A stretch of 40,043 nt of DNA, taken from assembly GCA_964501335.1 (NCBI GenBank), contig CAZCTC010000071.1, forward strand, positions 1-40,043, read 5' to 3'. This document shows positions 1 through 7,913 of this stretch, in pieces. Made by a program: the position numbers and the translations under genes. Each line of letters begins with the position of its first letter. Position 1 is the stretch's first letter. The notes below the pieces were generated by a model. The model was not told the origin of the DNA, ran no database searches, and was given only the letters and a program-made list of their open reading frames with translations. This stretch comes from CAZCTC01 sp964501335. Lineage in GTDB: Bacteria; Chloroflexota; Anaerolineae; B4-G1; SLSP01.

Positions 1-95
1 ATGGGTAGCGGCGGGAGTCCCAAGAGAAAGAGGAGGGTCAGCAGGATCGCCGCCAGACTCCAACTCAGAACCATCCAAAGCCATCTCGTGTACAT
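1..95 (-). CDS. 5' end of a secreted or membrane protein (partial, runs off the window)
   Basis: An ATG on the minus strand at 95-93 is preceded by a GGAGG at 105-101 with 5-nt spacing. It opens a frame that stays open to the window edge (31 codons). The peptide begins MYTRWLWMVLSW and continues with an Ala/Leu/Ile-rich stretch of about 17 residues, ending in Leu-Gly-Leu-Pro-Pro. This is typical of a signal peptide or an N-terminal membrane anchor. Nothing is visible of the mature part, so the function is unknown. The strong Shine-Dalgarno and the hydrophobic helix support a real gene despite the short visible length. Confidence 0.65.
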   Translation of the reverse strand, partial: MYTRWLWMVLSWSLAAILLTLLFLLGLPPLP

Positions 96-747
96 TTTAT
101 CCTCCAATTGGTTATTAACGGGTTACCAATCCAATAAAAGGGCGGCGGCCGAGGGCGTGCGGGGGGGGAATCCGGTCGCGGGGGCGGCCGGAAACGCTTG
201 CAACAAGCGCGGTTAGTTCGGGAGAAAAAAGCCCATGGTTTCGGCGGCTTTCTGAAGCCGCTGAAACCATGTATAAAAAACGCTCTTCTCTATCTCTCGC
301 GGCGTGCCTTACAGGGAAAGGTCTCTGTGTGGGATGCAAAAGGTCGGCGGTTTAACGTATGGGTCGAAACTTTGTGGAATGCAGGGCGCGACGAGGAAGT
401 GCTTTGAAAAATGAAAGAGGGAGTGCAACGTTGGATAACAAGACTATAAGGGTAAAACGAGCGGATTTAAATACTATTTATGGATATAGATTGTATGAGC
501 ATTTTTATTTGAATTTACAACTGTAGGGTATAAGAGAGGTATAGAAGAAGTGTGTGGCAAGGCACTGAAAAAGTTAGTGTTTTTTTGATAATTTCAAGAT
601 AATTTACAACTAAGAGGTGTAAATGGGTTGTAGAGGGAGCGAACGGAGGCTTTTAAGAAAGTCTTCAGGGATGTGTTGTTTTTAGCGTTGAGATTTATCC
701 TGGCGTGATCCAGGTCTCAGATCAACAAAGCGATTAGAAATGCCTCC
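96..747. other. intergenic region with one palindromic element and AT-rich sequence
   Basis: This is the gap between the start of the left-edge gene and the 3' end of the DUF892 gene. Positions 207-345 hold copy A of the palindromic element family. Positions 400-700 are AT-rich with no convincing ORF. The 11-mer AATTTACAACT occurs twice, near 511 and 600. I see no RNA gene here. Confidence 0.6.
207..345 (+). repeat. palindromic intergenic element, copy A
   Basis: The core hairpin spans 234-271: 17-bp arms with one G-U type mismatch and the loop TCTG. Upstream is the family motif GCGGTTAG...GAGAAAAAAGCCC. Downstream is a family-like tail (TATAAAAAACGCTCT, then GCGGCGTG...ACAGGGAAAG...GGGATGC). 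Confidence 0.75.
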
Positions 748-1230
748 TTAACGCCAGGGATCAATCCAGGGATGAGGGGTAAGATTTTCATTATCCAGGG
801 GATTGTCATCTGTTTCTTCGGGAGAGAGCAACTGGAAGACTTCATTGTAGTTCAACAGGTAGGCGAATTCCCGGAGCGTGGTGTAGGCTGCGATTTCGTA
901 AAGTTCGACCCTTTGGACCGCCCCGATCAGGGCGGCGTCCTTGACGGTGGGATCGCCTCGCCCGGTGATGATTTCTTGACTTTCTTCGACCAGGCCTCGC
1001 ATTCCCGGGTTGTTTTTTTCGGCCGGTTCAAGGTTGAAATGTTCGAAGATTTCGCGGAGCCGTTCTATTTGGGAACGGGTGACTTTGAGGTAGGTTTCAA
1101 AGGCCTGCCGTAGATCGGGTGAGGAGGCTGCATCAGCCATGCGGGGCAGGATTTCGATAATTTGTCGTTCCGCGGCATAGAGCGCGCGCAATTCATCCAA
1201 AAAGAGAGCCTGTAAAGAATCGAGATTCAT
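748..1230 (-). CDS. DUF892 (YciE/YciF-type) ferritin-like protein
   Basis: This 160-aa protein starts MNLDSLQALFLDELRALYAAE. That opening is the hallmark of the DUF892 family of helical-bundle, ferritin-like proteins linked in enterobacteria to stress and the YciFGE cluster. Acidic helices follow, with QIERLREIFEHFNL in the middle and VQRVELYEIAAYTTLREFA near residue 115; Glu/His residues there could line a metal site. The ATG at 1230 is chosen because AGGAGGT lies 5 nt upstream. A longer frame to 1251 begins upstream of that ribosome site and is less likely. The product is probably a soluble cytoplasmic protein. Its biochemical role is not established. It stands alone, with element N in its leader. 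Confidence 0.85.
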   Translation of the reverse strand: MNLDSLQALFLDELRALYAAERQIIEILPRMADAASSPDLRQAFETYLKVTRSQIERLREIFEHFNLEPAEKNNPGMRGLVEESQEIITGRGDPTVKDAALIGAVQRVELYEIAAYTTLREFAYLLNYNEVFQLLSPEETDDNPLDNENLTPHPWIDPWR

Positions 1231-1273
1231 CGCCGACCTCCTGAAGACCAACGAGAAAGATTGTTTTTTTGTT

Positions 1274-1309
1274 TATATTTTCGCGCGCTGTAGGGCGCGC
1301 GAAAATATA
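1274..1309 (-). repeat. palindromic element, hairpin copy N
   Basis: Arms of TATATTTTCGCGCGC and its complement, 15 bp with no mismatch, enclose a 6-nt loop. On the minus strand the stem is followed by AAACAAAAAAACAATCTTTCTC, the family tail. It lies in the leader of the DUF892 gene. Confidence 0.7.
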
Positions 1310-1433
1310 TTTTCCATATTCAGCGGATAGATAATTTTATTTTAGGGAAATAAAGGTAGAAGGGGATATATTATTGCAGGAATGTAGGGTACAAAAGGGG
1401 GTATAAAGAAAGTAGACAGCGGTCAGTAGACAG

Positions 1434-1560
1434 TAGAAAGGAAAAATCCTATAGTTTCGCGGGCTTTCTTAAGCCCGCGAAACTATAAACAAAAAGCTCT
1501 TTCCTCATCCTGCGCGGCGTGGCTTCCGTGGAAAGCGCCCGGTGCGGGATGCAAGAAAGC
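1434..1560 (+). repeat. palindromic intergenic element, copy B
   Basis: The core hairpin spans 1451-1486: perfect 16-bp arms (ATAGTTTCGCGGGCTT) with loop TCTT. It is followed by AAACAAAAAGCTCTTTCC, then GCGCGGCGTGG and GCGGGATGC. It sits just past the stop codon of the minus-strand GH3-type gene. Read on that strand, the hairpin is followed by AGGATTTTTCC, so it could act as its terminator. Confidence 0.75.
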
Positions 1561-1578
1561 TGGTTGTTAATAGAAATT

Positions 1579-3687
1579 TTATTCCGGCAAGAGGATGGGT
1601 TCGCCGCCGACGTCGAGGCGGCCGGTCAGGACATTGGATTGATTGTTGAAGAGATCTTCCCAGCTGGGCTGTTGTCCTCCCACGCTGATCTCAAAGACCC
1701 CTGGTTCCACCCAGCGTTTGCCTTCGGCGTCGTACAGGGCCAGCTGGCAGGGCATTAATGTGAACTGCACGGTTTGACGGGCGCCGGGGAGCAGATGCAG
1801 GCGGCGGAATCCCTGAAGTTGACGATAGGGGACCGGGCCGGCCGCGGCGACGTCGGTCACGTAAAGCTGGACGACTTCATCACCGGCGCGATCTCCTGTA
1901 TTTTGGATTTCCACGCTGACTTCCACCTTTTCTCCCGCTTTGATGCGTGTGGGGGAGATTTGCAGGGCGCGATATTGAAAAGAACTGTAACTGAGTCCAT
2001 GCCCGAAGGGATAGAGCGGTGATCCATTGAAATAGCGGTAGGTGCGGCCGGCCATAGCGTAATTTTCAAAGGGGGGCAGCTGGGCATCTTCACGGTAAAA
2101 GGTGACCGGGAGGCGACCGGCCGGGTTGATTTCTCCAAAAATCACATCGGCGACGGCCATTCCGCCTTCGGCTCCGGGATACCAGGCTTCGAGAATCGCC
2201 GGGATATGTTCCTGAGCCCAGGGGATTGCCAGTGGTGTTCCATTAATCAGGACCAGGACGATGCGGGAGCCGGTGACCTGCAGAGCCTGGAGCAGGGCTT
2301 CCTGGACGTCGGGCAGGGCCAGCGTGCTACGGTTTTTATGGGCATTCTCCAGTTCGGGCGTCAGTCCGAGAAAGACCAGAGTCAGGTCGGCGCGACGGGC
2401 CAGTTCAATGGCTTCGGCAAAGCCGCTGCGATCGGGGTCGGTCGGGTGGCAGCCGGGGGTATAGAGAACCTGAGTGTTGGAATTGACCCGGATGCGGATG
2501 CCTTCCAGGGGAGTGACGGTACGGGGGGGCGTAAGGGTTGCCTCCCCCAGGAGGAGTGTCGGGGTGTGGGCATGGGGGCCGATAACGGCCAGCGTTTTTA
2601 GCTCTTTGCGAAGCGGCAGCAGGCGGCGTTCGTTTTTCAGCAAGACGATCGATTCGGCGGCTGTGCGCCGGGCCAGCTCTCGATGGGCGGGGCTGTCGAT
2701 AATTGCAGCGGGGAGGGGCATATAAGGCTGCTGGTCGGGCGGTTCGAACAAGCCCAGCCGGAAGCGCAGGGTGAAGAGGCGGGTGAGGGCGCGATCGAGG
2801 TCGGTTTCGGCGATCAGTCCGCGTTGGTGGGCGGTTTTCAGGGCTTCGCCGGCGGTGGGGGCGTTGTTTTGGTCACAGCCGGCTTTGAGGAGGCGGGCGC
2901 TGATTTCGGCCGGGGTAAGTGACGGGTAGTTTTGTTCCAGCATTTCTTGAATTTCGGGGGGGAGGATTACGCTGCCGGTAAAGTGCCAGCATTGGCGGAT
3001 GATGCTTTCGATCCATGAGGGGCCGGAGCCCCAGCCATCTCCATTGAGGGCGTTGACTGTTACTGTCATGGCGGCGGTTTTTCCTTCCCGGATCGCGGCG
3101 CGGAGTGGCGGAAAATAGGCTTCGTAGAGATCTCGAGGGGGAACAGTTTTGGCGCCCTTGCAGAATTCGAAGGCTTTGGGGGCCGCTGCAGTTTTAAGCC
3201 AGGGGGATTCTCCCTGCTGTAAACCCTGAATGAAATTGACGCCGAGCCGGCTGGTCAAATAGGGGTCTTCTCCAAAGGTTTGTTGTCCGCGTCCCCACCG
3301 GGGATCGCGGAGAAGATTGAGATCCGGTGAGGCAAGGATCAGGTCAGGGGGGGGATCATTTTGAGCGAACATTTCCTGGTAATCGGCGCGGATTTCATCG
3401 GAGATCGTTTGAGCTACCTGTTGGATTAGAGAGGGATTCCAGGTTGCTGCCAGTCCAATCGGTTGCGGAAAGGTGGTGCGGTGGGTTGGCGTAAGTTCTT
3501 TTTGAGAAGCGGTGCCGGCGGGAATTTTCAGCCGTTCGATGGCGGGCGGCATAGGTTGGAGCTGGGTGAGTTTTTCTTCGAGGGTCATTCGAGCGAGCAG
3601 ATCGGCGATCCGGATTTCCAGGGATAGTGTGGAGTTTAGATAGGCCGGGAGCATATCGCCAGGGACGGCGGTTTGTTTTGATTCCAT
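1579..3687 (-). CDS. glycoside hydrolase family 3-type protein lacking the usual catalytic nucleophile
   Basis: This 702-aa protein has the full GH3 layout. An N-terminal TIM-barrel-like domain carries LLARMTLEEKLTQLQ at 30-44 and LLRDPRWGRGQQTFGEDPYLTS at 125-146. A C-terminal sandwich domain begins near 345 (ESIVLLKNERRLLPL) and includes GEINPAGRLPVTF and YPFGHGLSYSSF. A fibronectin III-like domain spans about 595-690. There is no signal peptide, so it is probably cytoplasmic. Key sites depart from the family. The substrate-binding Lys-His-Phe is KAF (171-173). The segment that normally reads GFVVSDW is GSVILPP (238-244), so the nucleophile Asp is replaced by Pro. RGQE is RGQQ. It may therefore be inactive, a binding protein, or catalytically altered. 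The start has AGGAAAAG upstream. It is divergent from the lipoprotein gene. Confidence 0.85.
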   Translation of the reverse strand: MESKQTAVPGDMLPAYLNSTLSLEIRIADLLARMTLEEKLTQLQPMPPAIERLKIPAGTASQKELTPTHRTTFPQPIGLAATWNPSLIQQVAQTISDEIRADYQEMFAQNDPPPDLILASPDLNLLRDPRWGRGQQTFGEDPYLTSRLGVNFIQGLQQGESPWLKTAAAPKAFEFCKGAKTVPPRDLYEAYFPPLRAAIREGKTAAMTVTVNALNGDGWGSGPSWIESIIRQCWHFTGSVILPPEIQEMLEQNYPSLTPAEISARLLKAGCDQNNAPTAGEALKTAHQRGLIAETDLDRALTRLFTLRFRLGLFEPPDQQPYMPLPAAIIDSPAHRELARRTAAESIVLLKNERRLLPLRKELKTLAVIGPHAHTPTLLLGEATLTPPRTVTPLEGIRIRVNSNTQVLYTPGCHPTDPDRSGFAEAIELARRADLTLVFLGLTPELENAHKNRSTLALPDVQEALLQALQVTGSRIVLVLINGTPLAIPWAQEHIPAILEAWYPGAEGGMAVADVIFGEINPAGRLPVTFYREDAQLPPFENYAMAGRTYRYFNGSPLYPFGHGLSYSSFQYRALQISPTRIKAGEKVEVSVEIQNTGDRAGDEVVQLYVTDVAAAGPVPYRQLQGFRRLHLLPGARQTVQFTLMPCQLALYDAEGKRWVEPGVFEISVGGQQPSWEDLFNNQSNVLTGRLDVGGEPILLPE

Positions 3688-3743
3688 GGATCTTTTCCTG
3701 ATCTATATTTCCAGAGTTTACCGGCGGAATAAATTCAACTCAA

Positions 3744-3749
3744 ATTATA
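3744..3749 (-). promoter_or_regulatory. candidate -10 box for the GH3-type gene
   Basis: A perfect TATAAT lies on the minus strand 57 nt upstream of the GH3 ATG. The matching -35 region (about 767-772, TCGCAA) is weak. It faces the lipoprotein promoter, and the two would share sequence. Confidence 0.4.
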
Positions 3750-3766
3750 CTCCCGGTTTTTATCGC

Positions 3767-3794
3767 TTGCGAGGGCCTGTCCTTTTCGTATACT
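3767..3794 (+). promoter_or_regulatory. sigma-70-type promoter for the lipoprotein gene
   Basis: TTGCGA (3767-3772), a 16-nt spacer and TATACT (3789-3794) lie about 50 nt upstream of the lipoprotein ATG. Confidence 0.55.
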
Positions 3795-3843
3795 GGAGAA
3801 AGAGATCTGTGGAATTTGCAAAATTAAAGTCAGGAGGAGTCGG

Positions 3844-5004
3844 ATGTTAAAAAAACGCACCCCGGTATTATGGGTAGTTTTGCTGGTTTTTGTGTTGGCC
3901 TGTAATTTCCCTACACCTTCGGGAAAGACGGCAACTTCAACTCCCATGGGAGGTACTCCATTGCCAGGGGGGGAGACTCCAGGGGGGACTCTGTTGCCGC
4001 CTACTTATACCCCGTTGCCTCCCGTGACTACCGCTGCCGGATGTATTCTGGATGCGGATTTTGTGGCGGATGTTACAGTTCCGGATAACACCTCGTTGGT
4101 TCCGGGGACCGCTTTCCGCAAGACGTGGCGGATTAAAAATTCAGGGAGCTGCAACTGGGAAAACGGAACTTTGCTGGCCTTTATCGGGGGAGATTCCATG
4201 GGATCTGTTGGCGGAACTGTGGCTGTTCCGGCGGCGGCTGTAGGGGCTACCCTGGATGTCAGCGTGGACTTTAAAGCGCCCTCGACCGCGGGGACTTATC
4301 GGAGTACCTGGCAACTGGTTGCGCCGGATGGAACGCATTATGGTTCCGATCTGTATGTTCAAATAGTGGTGCCGGGAACTCCCACTGGAGTTCCCAGTCA
4401 GACGCCGACGCAGCCGGCGGGGAATATGTTGACCACGACTCCCACGCCGACTCTATTGCCGGGGTGTAGTGCGGTTGATCCGCAGCTTCAATCGGTTTTG
4501 GATCAGGCGCTGGCGATGGGGATCAATCCCGGCTGCGCGAAAGGAGCGGCTTTTTCTACTGCGGGCGCCGTTCAGGAATATTGGACCAATATCGCTTCGG
4601 CGGATGCTTCTCTTCATTATAAGAGTGTTTTCATCTGGCGTTCTGATACCCGACAGATCTATGCGGTGCGCGGCAGCGATTTGACGACGACCGAGGCCAC
4701 GCTGTTGGCGGTCTATCTGGATGAATGGAAAGAAGGGCAACCCAACATTCCTGCTTCGTGTACGGGCATGGTGCCGCCTGCCGGGTATATTGTGCCCGTG
4801 CGGGGATTTGGGCGGGTGTGGTGTCTAAACCATCTGTGGAATGCGGTGGGATATCCCAGGCAGGCAGAAGTGGCTGTGAGTTTGTTGATTCAGGGGATGG
4901 ATCATGGGGTATTGATCAAAGCGACGGGGCCGGCTCCTGCGCCTTTTGCTGTGGCCGTTGATACCTCTGGAGGCAAGGCTACGTTACGGGTACTGACCCC
5001 TTAA
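3844..5004 (+). CDS. lipoprotein with NBR1-type Ig-like domain
   Basis: This 386-aa protein begins with Lys-Lys-Arg, a hydrophobic helix and a lipobox ending VLAC (Cys20), so it is probably lipid-anchored on the outer face of the membrane. A Gly/Thr/Pro linker follows to about residue 60. Residues 64-175 (DADFVADVTVPDNTSLVPG, KTWRIKNSGSCNW, GTYRSTWQLVAPDG) match the Ig-like domain first named in NBR1, common in Chloroflexota exported proteins. A second TP linker (about 180-205) leads to a domain of unknown family (about 207-386) with several Cys and YWTNIAS/SVFIWRSDTRQIYA motifs. The start is supported by AGGAGG 6 nt upstream. A stem-loop follows the gene. No partner is obvious, and an extracellular binding or wall-associated role is inferred. 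Confidence 0.85.
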   Translation: MLKKRTPVLWVVLLVFVLACNFPTPSGKTATSTPMGGTPLPGGETPGGTLLPPTYTPLPPVTTAAGCILDADFVADVTVPDNTSLVPGTAFRKTWRIKNSGSCNWENGTLLAFIGGDSMGSVGGTVAVPAAAVGATLDVSVDFKAPSTAGTYRSTWQLVAPDGTHYGSDLYVQIVVPGTPTGVPSQTPTQPAGNMLTTTPTPTLLPGCSAVDPQLQSVLDQALAMGINPGCAKGAAFSTAGAVQEYWTNIASADASLHYKSVFIWRSDTRQIYAVRGSDLTTTEATLLAVYLDEWKEGQPNIPASCTGMVPPAGYIVPVRGFGRVWCLNHLWNAVGYPRQAEVAVSLLIQGMDHGVLIKATGPAPAPFAVAVDTSGGKATLRVLTP

Positions 5005-5029
5005 GGCGGGTTGATTTTGAATGCTGCGC

Positions 5030-5068
5030 TATTTCGGGCGGGAGGCTGAAGGTTTCCCGCCCGAAATA
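5030..5068 (+). terminator. stem-loop after the lipoprotein gene
   Basis: Fourteen-bp arms (TATTTCGGGCGGGA and its complement) around an 11-nt loop lie 26 nt after the stop codon. A G-run, not a T-run, follows, so termination is plausible but not classical. It could also be a loop-variant member of the palindrome family. Confidence 0.45.
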
Positions 5069-5110
5069 TGGGGGGGACTAACGGATTTCGGATATTTTTT
5101 TAAGAATTTT

Positions 5111-5140
5111 TTTACTTTAGCCTCACTTCTTAATTATAGA
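5111..5140 (+). promoter_or_regulatory. weak promoter candidate for the AMP-binding gene
   Basis: TTTACT (5111-5116), an 18-nt spacer and TATAGA (5135-5140) lie in an AT-rich stretch about 50 nt upstream of the start codon. Confidence 0.35.
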
Positions 5141-5192
5141 ATAGTTAGGAAACCGTTTCCCCGACGGTCATTTCCTTCAGGAGGTCTCCAGC

Positions 5193-6248
5193 ATGTTATT
5201 CTATAGATTTCTAGAAAAGAGTGTGGTCTATTTTGGCAATAAGCCAGCTTTACTCTGTCATGAAAGCCAGCTGAGTTATCGTGAACTTGATGCTGAAGCC
5301 AGTCGAGTTGCCCGGGGACTTCAGGCCTGGGGGGTGCAACCAGGAGATCGTGTGGCAGTCTGGTTGCCGAATTCAGTGGAATTGATTGTGATTTTGTGGG
5401 CTGTTCTGAAATTGGGGGCTGTTTTTGTGCCGATTCATCCTTTGACCCGGCTGGTTCGTCTGGTGCGCATTTTGGAAGACGGCCAGGTGGCGGCTCTTTT
5501 TATGCCGGGGTGGGCCAAGGACAAAGCGCCAAACTTACTTCAGACTCAATCCAATTTACAGTTAGTGGTGTTGTGCGGCCGCTCAGCTTCTGATGCCGAT
5601 TGTGTGGGGTTTCGGATGACGATCTATGAGCGGTTGGGGCTGGGAGTGCCGGAATTGAAAAATGTTGTGGAGGAAACTGCCGATGCGGCGGCCTTGATTT
5701 ATACCTTCAATGTAGGAGGGAAACCGCGGGGAACGGTTTTGAATCACCGGAATTTAGTTTTTGCGGTGGACTCCTTGATTGAAATTGAGGGCAATAATTC
5801 TCAGGACCGTTTGGGCATGATGTTGCCGCTTTCGAGCGTGGATACGATTTGTCAGGTTTTAGCGACTTTTCGGAGCGGTGGAACCGTGGTTTTGGAGCGG
5901 GGGAGCGATTATCCGGCTGTGGTTTTGCGTTGGATGGAACGGCAACAGGTGACCGTGATGCATGGTTCTCCCTCGCTTTTTAATGTCATTTTGCAGATGG
6001 ATCCCCGGCAATTTGATTGTTCTTCTTTACGTTGTCTGATTAATTCAGAGACGATGTTGCCGGTGAGAGATGTGGAGCGGTTACATCGGGCTTTTCCTCA
6101 AGCTGAATTTCATGCGTTTTATCGTTTTCCCCAGGAGACTTTTTATCGGGCCGATTATACAGAAGAACGGGGTCGGACCTATGGTGAATGGAGTACTTCT
6201 CAGGGCGGGGCCAGAATTCCTTCCAGCATAGAGGTATCAGTGCATTGA
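5193..6248 (+). CDS. short, degenerate AMP-binding (ANL superfamily) protein
   Basis: This 351-aa protein matches the N-terminal part of acyl-CoA synthetase/adenylation enzymes: LSYRELDAEASRVARGLQ (27-44), VQPGDRVAVWLPNS (48-61), and LGAVFVPIHP (74-83). The phosphate-binding loop, normally TSGTTGxPKG, reads TFNVGGKPRG (171-180). The later YGxTE motif reads FYRFPQET (309-316). The protein stops there, so the hinge and the C-terminal domain with the catalytic Lys are missing (family length is normally 500 aa or more). It may be a decayed gene or a regulatory or sensor derivative. An ordinary adenylating activity is unlikely. AGGAGGT 8 nt before the ATG and an intact frame suggest it is still expressed. 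It is convergent with a response regulator and shares a terminator with it. Confidence 0.75.
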   Translation: MLFYRFLEKSVVYFGNKPALLCHESQLSYRELDAEASRVARGLQAWGVQPGDRVAVWLPNSVELIVILWAVLKLGAVFVPIHPLTRLVRLVRILEDGQVAALFMPGWAKDKAPNLLQTQSNLQLVVLCGRSASDADCVGFRMTIYERLGLGVPELKNVVEETADAAALIYTFNVGGKPRGTVLNHRNLVFAVDSLIEIEGNNSQDRLGMMLPLSSVDTICQVLATFRSGGTVVLERGSDYPAVVLRWMERQQVTVMHGSPSLFNVILQMDPRQFDCSSLRCLINSETMLPVRDVERLHRAFPQAEFHAFYRFPQETFYRADYTEERGRTYGEWSTSQGGARIPSSIEVSVH

Positions 6249-6250
6249 GT

Positions 6251-6282
6251 AGAGGTTCTTGCGGGTGTGCTCAAGAACCTCT
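6251..6282. terminator. bidirectional terminator between convergent genes
   Basis: Arms of AGAGGTTCTTG and CAAGAACCTCT, 11 bp and perfect, lie around a 10-nt loop. They sit right after the AMP-binding stop and overlap the last codons of the minus-strand response regulator. There is no long T-run. Confidence 0.5.
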
Positions 6283-6960
6283 TGCGCCTGAAAAATAATA
6301 GCCCACTCCCCAGCGGGTGCAGATATAGTTGGGATTATCTGGATCTTTTTCTATTTTCTTCCTTAAATAGCGGATGTAGACGCTGAGATATCCTAATTCA
6401 TCGATGTATTCTGGTCCCCAGATGCTCATCAAAAGTTCTTTGTGCGGTACGATCCGGCCTCGTTGTCCAATAAGATAGAAAAGCAAGCGGGTTTCGGTGG
6501 GAGTCAAGTCGATCAATTTGCCCGCCCGTTTGATGATTTGTTCTTCCAGATTGATTTGTAAATGGCCATCATCATAAATGATCAGAGATTTGTCCTCGTT
6601 TGAAGGTGTTTTTTCGAGGAGGATATGGACTCTGTTTTTCAGGTTTTCCAGGTTGAAGGGTTTTTCCAACATTTCTGGATAATCCTGATGGAGATCGATC
6701 GGCAATTGATGCCAGGCGGTTTTGGAAAGCAACATCAGGATGGGCGTGTCGCATAGGTGTTTCAGGCGTTGATAAGTTGCGGTATCTTGTATCGAATCGA
6801 GATCCAGGAGGATTAAATGCGGGCGTAGTTCGTAAGTCTGCCGGAGTCCTTCACGTCCTTGTAAATCCGTATAGATAGTTAATCCTTCTCGTTCCAATCC
6901 TAATCTCAGGAATGTTAAGAGATTAGTGTCTTGAGCGATGATCAGTACTCGTTTGACCAT
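6271..6960 (-). CDS. OmpR/PhoB-type response regulator with partly degenerate receiver
   Basis: This 229-aa protein has a receiver domain (1-118) and a winged-helix DNA-binding domain (about 125-226: DLTPTETRLLFYLIGQRGRIV, YLSVYIRYLRKKIEKDP, TRWGVGYYF). The putative phospho-acceptor Asp53 (LILLDLDS) and the KPF Lys are present. The acidic pair at the start is Gln10-Asp11 rather than two acids, and the usual Pro after the Asp loop is missing, so phosphorylation may be weak or absent. AGGAG lies 7 nt before the ATG. No histidine kinase is in the window. It follows a second regulator of the same class in the same direction, with a hairpin between them. Targets are unknown. Confidence 0.88.
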   Translation of the reverse strand: MVKRVLIIAQDTNLLTFLRLGLEREGLTIYTDLQGREGLRQTYELRPHLILLDLDSIQDTATYQRLKHLCDTPILMLLSKTAWHQLPIDLHQDYPEMLEKPFNLENLKNRVHILLEKTPSNEDKSLIIYDDGHLQINLEEQIIKRAGKLIDLTPTETRLLFYLIGQRGRIVPHKELLMSIWGPEYIDELGYLSVYIRYLRKKIEKDPDNPNYICTRWGVGYYFSGARGS

Positions 6961-6997
6961 TTTTTCACTCCTTAATTAAAGGGTGGACCTTCCTTTT

Positions 6998-7040
6998 GTT
7001 ATGCTTTGTGCGTCATCAGCGGGGGCGCACAAAGCATAAC
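6998..7040 (-). repeat. perfect 15-bp inverted repeat between two response regulator genes
   Basis: GTTATGCTTTGTGCG (6998-7012) pairs with 7026-7040 around a 13-nt loop. On the gene strand no T-run follows, so this may be a weak terminator or an operator-like palindrome upstream of the second regulator. Confidence 0.55.
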
Positions 7041-7099
7041 GGGGTGAAATTTTGAAAGGTCTGCGGCGATAGAATCGGGAGAACCATGATGAAATATTT

Positions 7100-7804
7100 C
7101 TAATTCATGGGGTCGGCTTCGAAATAATATCCTCCTCCCCACACGGTATGAATATAGCGGGGGGATTCGGGATCAGTTTCAATTTTTCTGCGTAACCGAT
7201 AAATGTATTGTTTCACCAGATCAAATTCCCCTACATGTTCGATTCCCCATACTTGAGTCAGAATTGCTTCCGGGCTGAGCACTTTCCCATGGTGGCGAAT
7301 CAGCATACGTAATACTTCGAATTCTTTAGGTGTGAAGTAGAGGGTGCGTTTTCCCAGGAGCAGTTCATGGCGGGCACAATCAAGCATGACGGAAGGAGTG
7401 GGAAAAATCAGTTCGCTGGAATTTTCGGAAGGGGTGGCGGGCTGTTTTAAACAGCGAATCAAGCGGCACTTGAGTTCTGAGATTTCGAATGGTTTGGTGA
7501 TGTAATCATCGGCACCTACTGAGAAACCCTGGACAATTTCTTCCACTCCGGCTTTGGCGGTGACAAAAATGATGGGGACATTGGTTACTTCTCTCAGGCG
7601 CCGGCAGATTTCATATCCATCTAATTGCGGCATCATAATATCCAGGAGAATGAGATCGGGATGGTAACGATATGCCGTGCGCAGTCCAGTAAGGGCATCA
7701 TCGGCTTGAAGGACTTCAAAGCCTTCCAGGGCTAAAATTCTTTCCAGCATAAATCGAGTATCAGCTTCATCATCTATTATCAAAATTGTGGTTCTCCGAT
7801 GCAT
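7100..7804 (-). CDS. OmpR/PhoB-type response regulator
   Basis: This 234-aa protein has a canonical receiver: Asp11-Asp12, phospho-acceptor Asp55 (LILLDIMMPQLDGYE), Thr82 and Lys104 (ITKPFE). It is joined to a C-terminal winged helix (about 135-230: LYFTPKEFEVLRMLIRHHGKV, VKQYIYRLRRKIETDP, HTVWGGGYYF). It should be a DNA-binding transcription factor activated by phosphorylation, cytoplasmic and dimeric. AAGGAG lies just upstream of the ATG. No sensor kinase lies beside it. The partly degenerate regulator downstream may be a paralogue that cooperates with it. Confidence 0.92.
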   Translation of the reverse strand: MHRRTTILIIDDEADTRFMLERILALEGFEVLQADDALTGLRTAYRYHPDLILLDIMMPQLDGYEICRRLREVTNVPIIFVTAKAGVEEIVQGFSVGADDYITKPFEISELKCRLIRCLKQPATPSENSSELIFPTPSVMLDCARHELLLGKRTLYFTPKEFEVLRMLIRHHGKVLSPEAILTQVWGIEHVGEFDLVKQYIYRLRRKIETDPESPRYIHTVWGGGYYFEADPMN

Positions 7805-7885
7805 GCTTAGCTCCTTGGTGCTGCAACTGCAGGTGGGAGTTTTAGAAGGGTTTTAGAAAAGATGTAATTAAAAATATATAATTAT

Positions 7886-7913
7886 ATAATAACATGAGCG
7901 TTTCCTCTGTCAA
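7886..7913 (-). promoter_or_regulatory. promoter for the response regulator pair
   Basis: On the minus strand a perfect TTGACA (7913-7908), a 16-nt spacer and TATTAT (7891-7886) lie about 80 nt upstream of the 7804 start, in AT-rich DNA. Confidence 0.55.

Larger units (their letters stand above)
1231..1578. other. intergenic region between DUF892 gene and GH3-type gene
   Basis: This stretch holds hairpin N (1274-1309), AT-rich sequence at about 1310-1400 that could contain the DUF892 promoter, and element copy B, whose tail ends close to the GH3 stop codon. No ORF with a ribosome site was found. Confidence 0.6.

Noticed and set aside
1..216. 71-codon plus-strand frame at the left edge
   Set aside because: It overlaps a better minus-strand start with a GGAGG and a signal-peptide-like product, and it encodes a low-complexity basic peptide.
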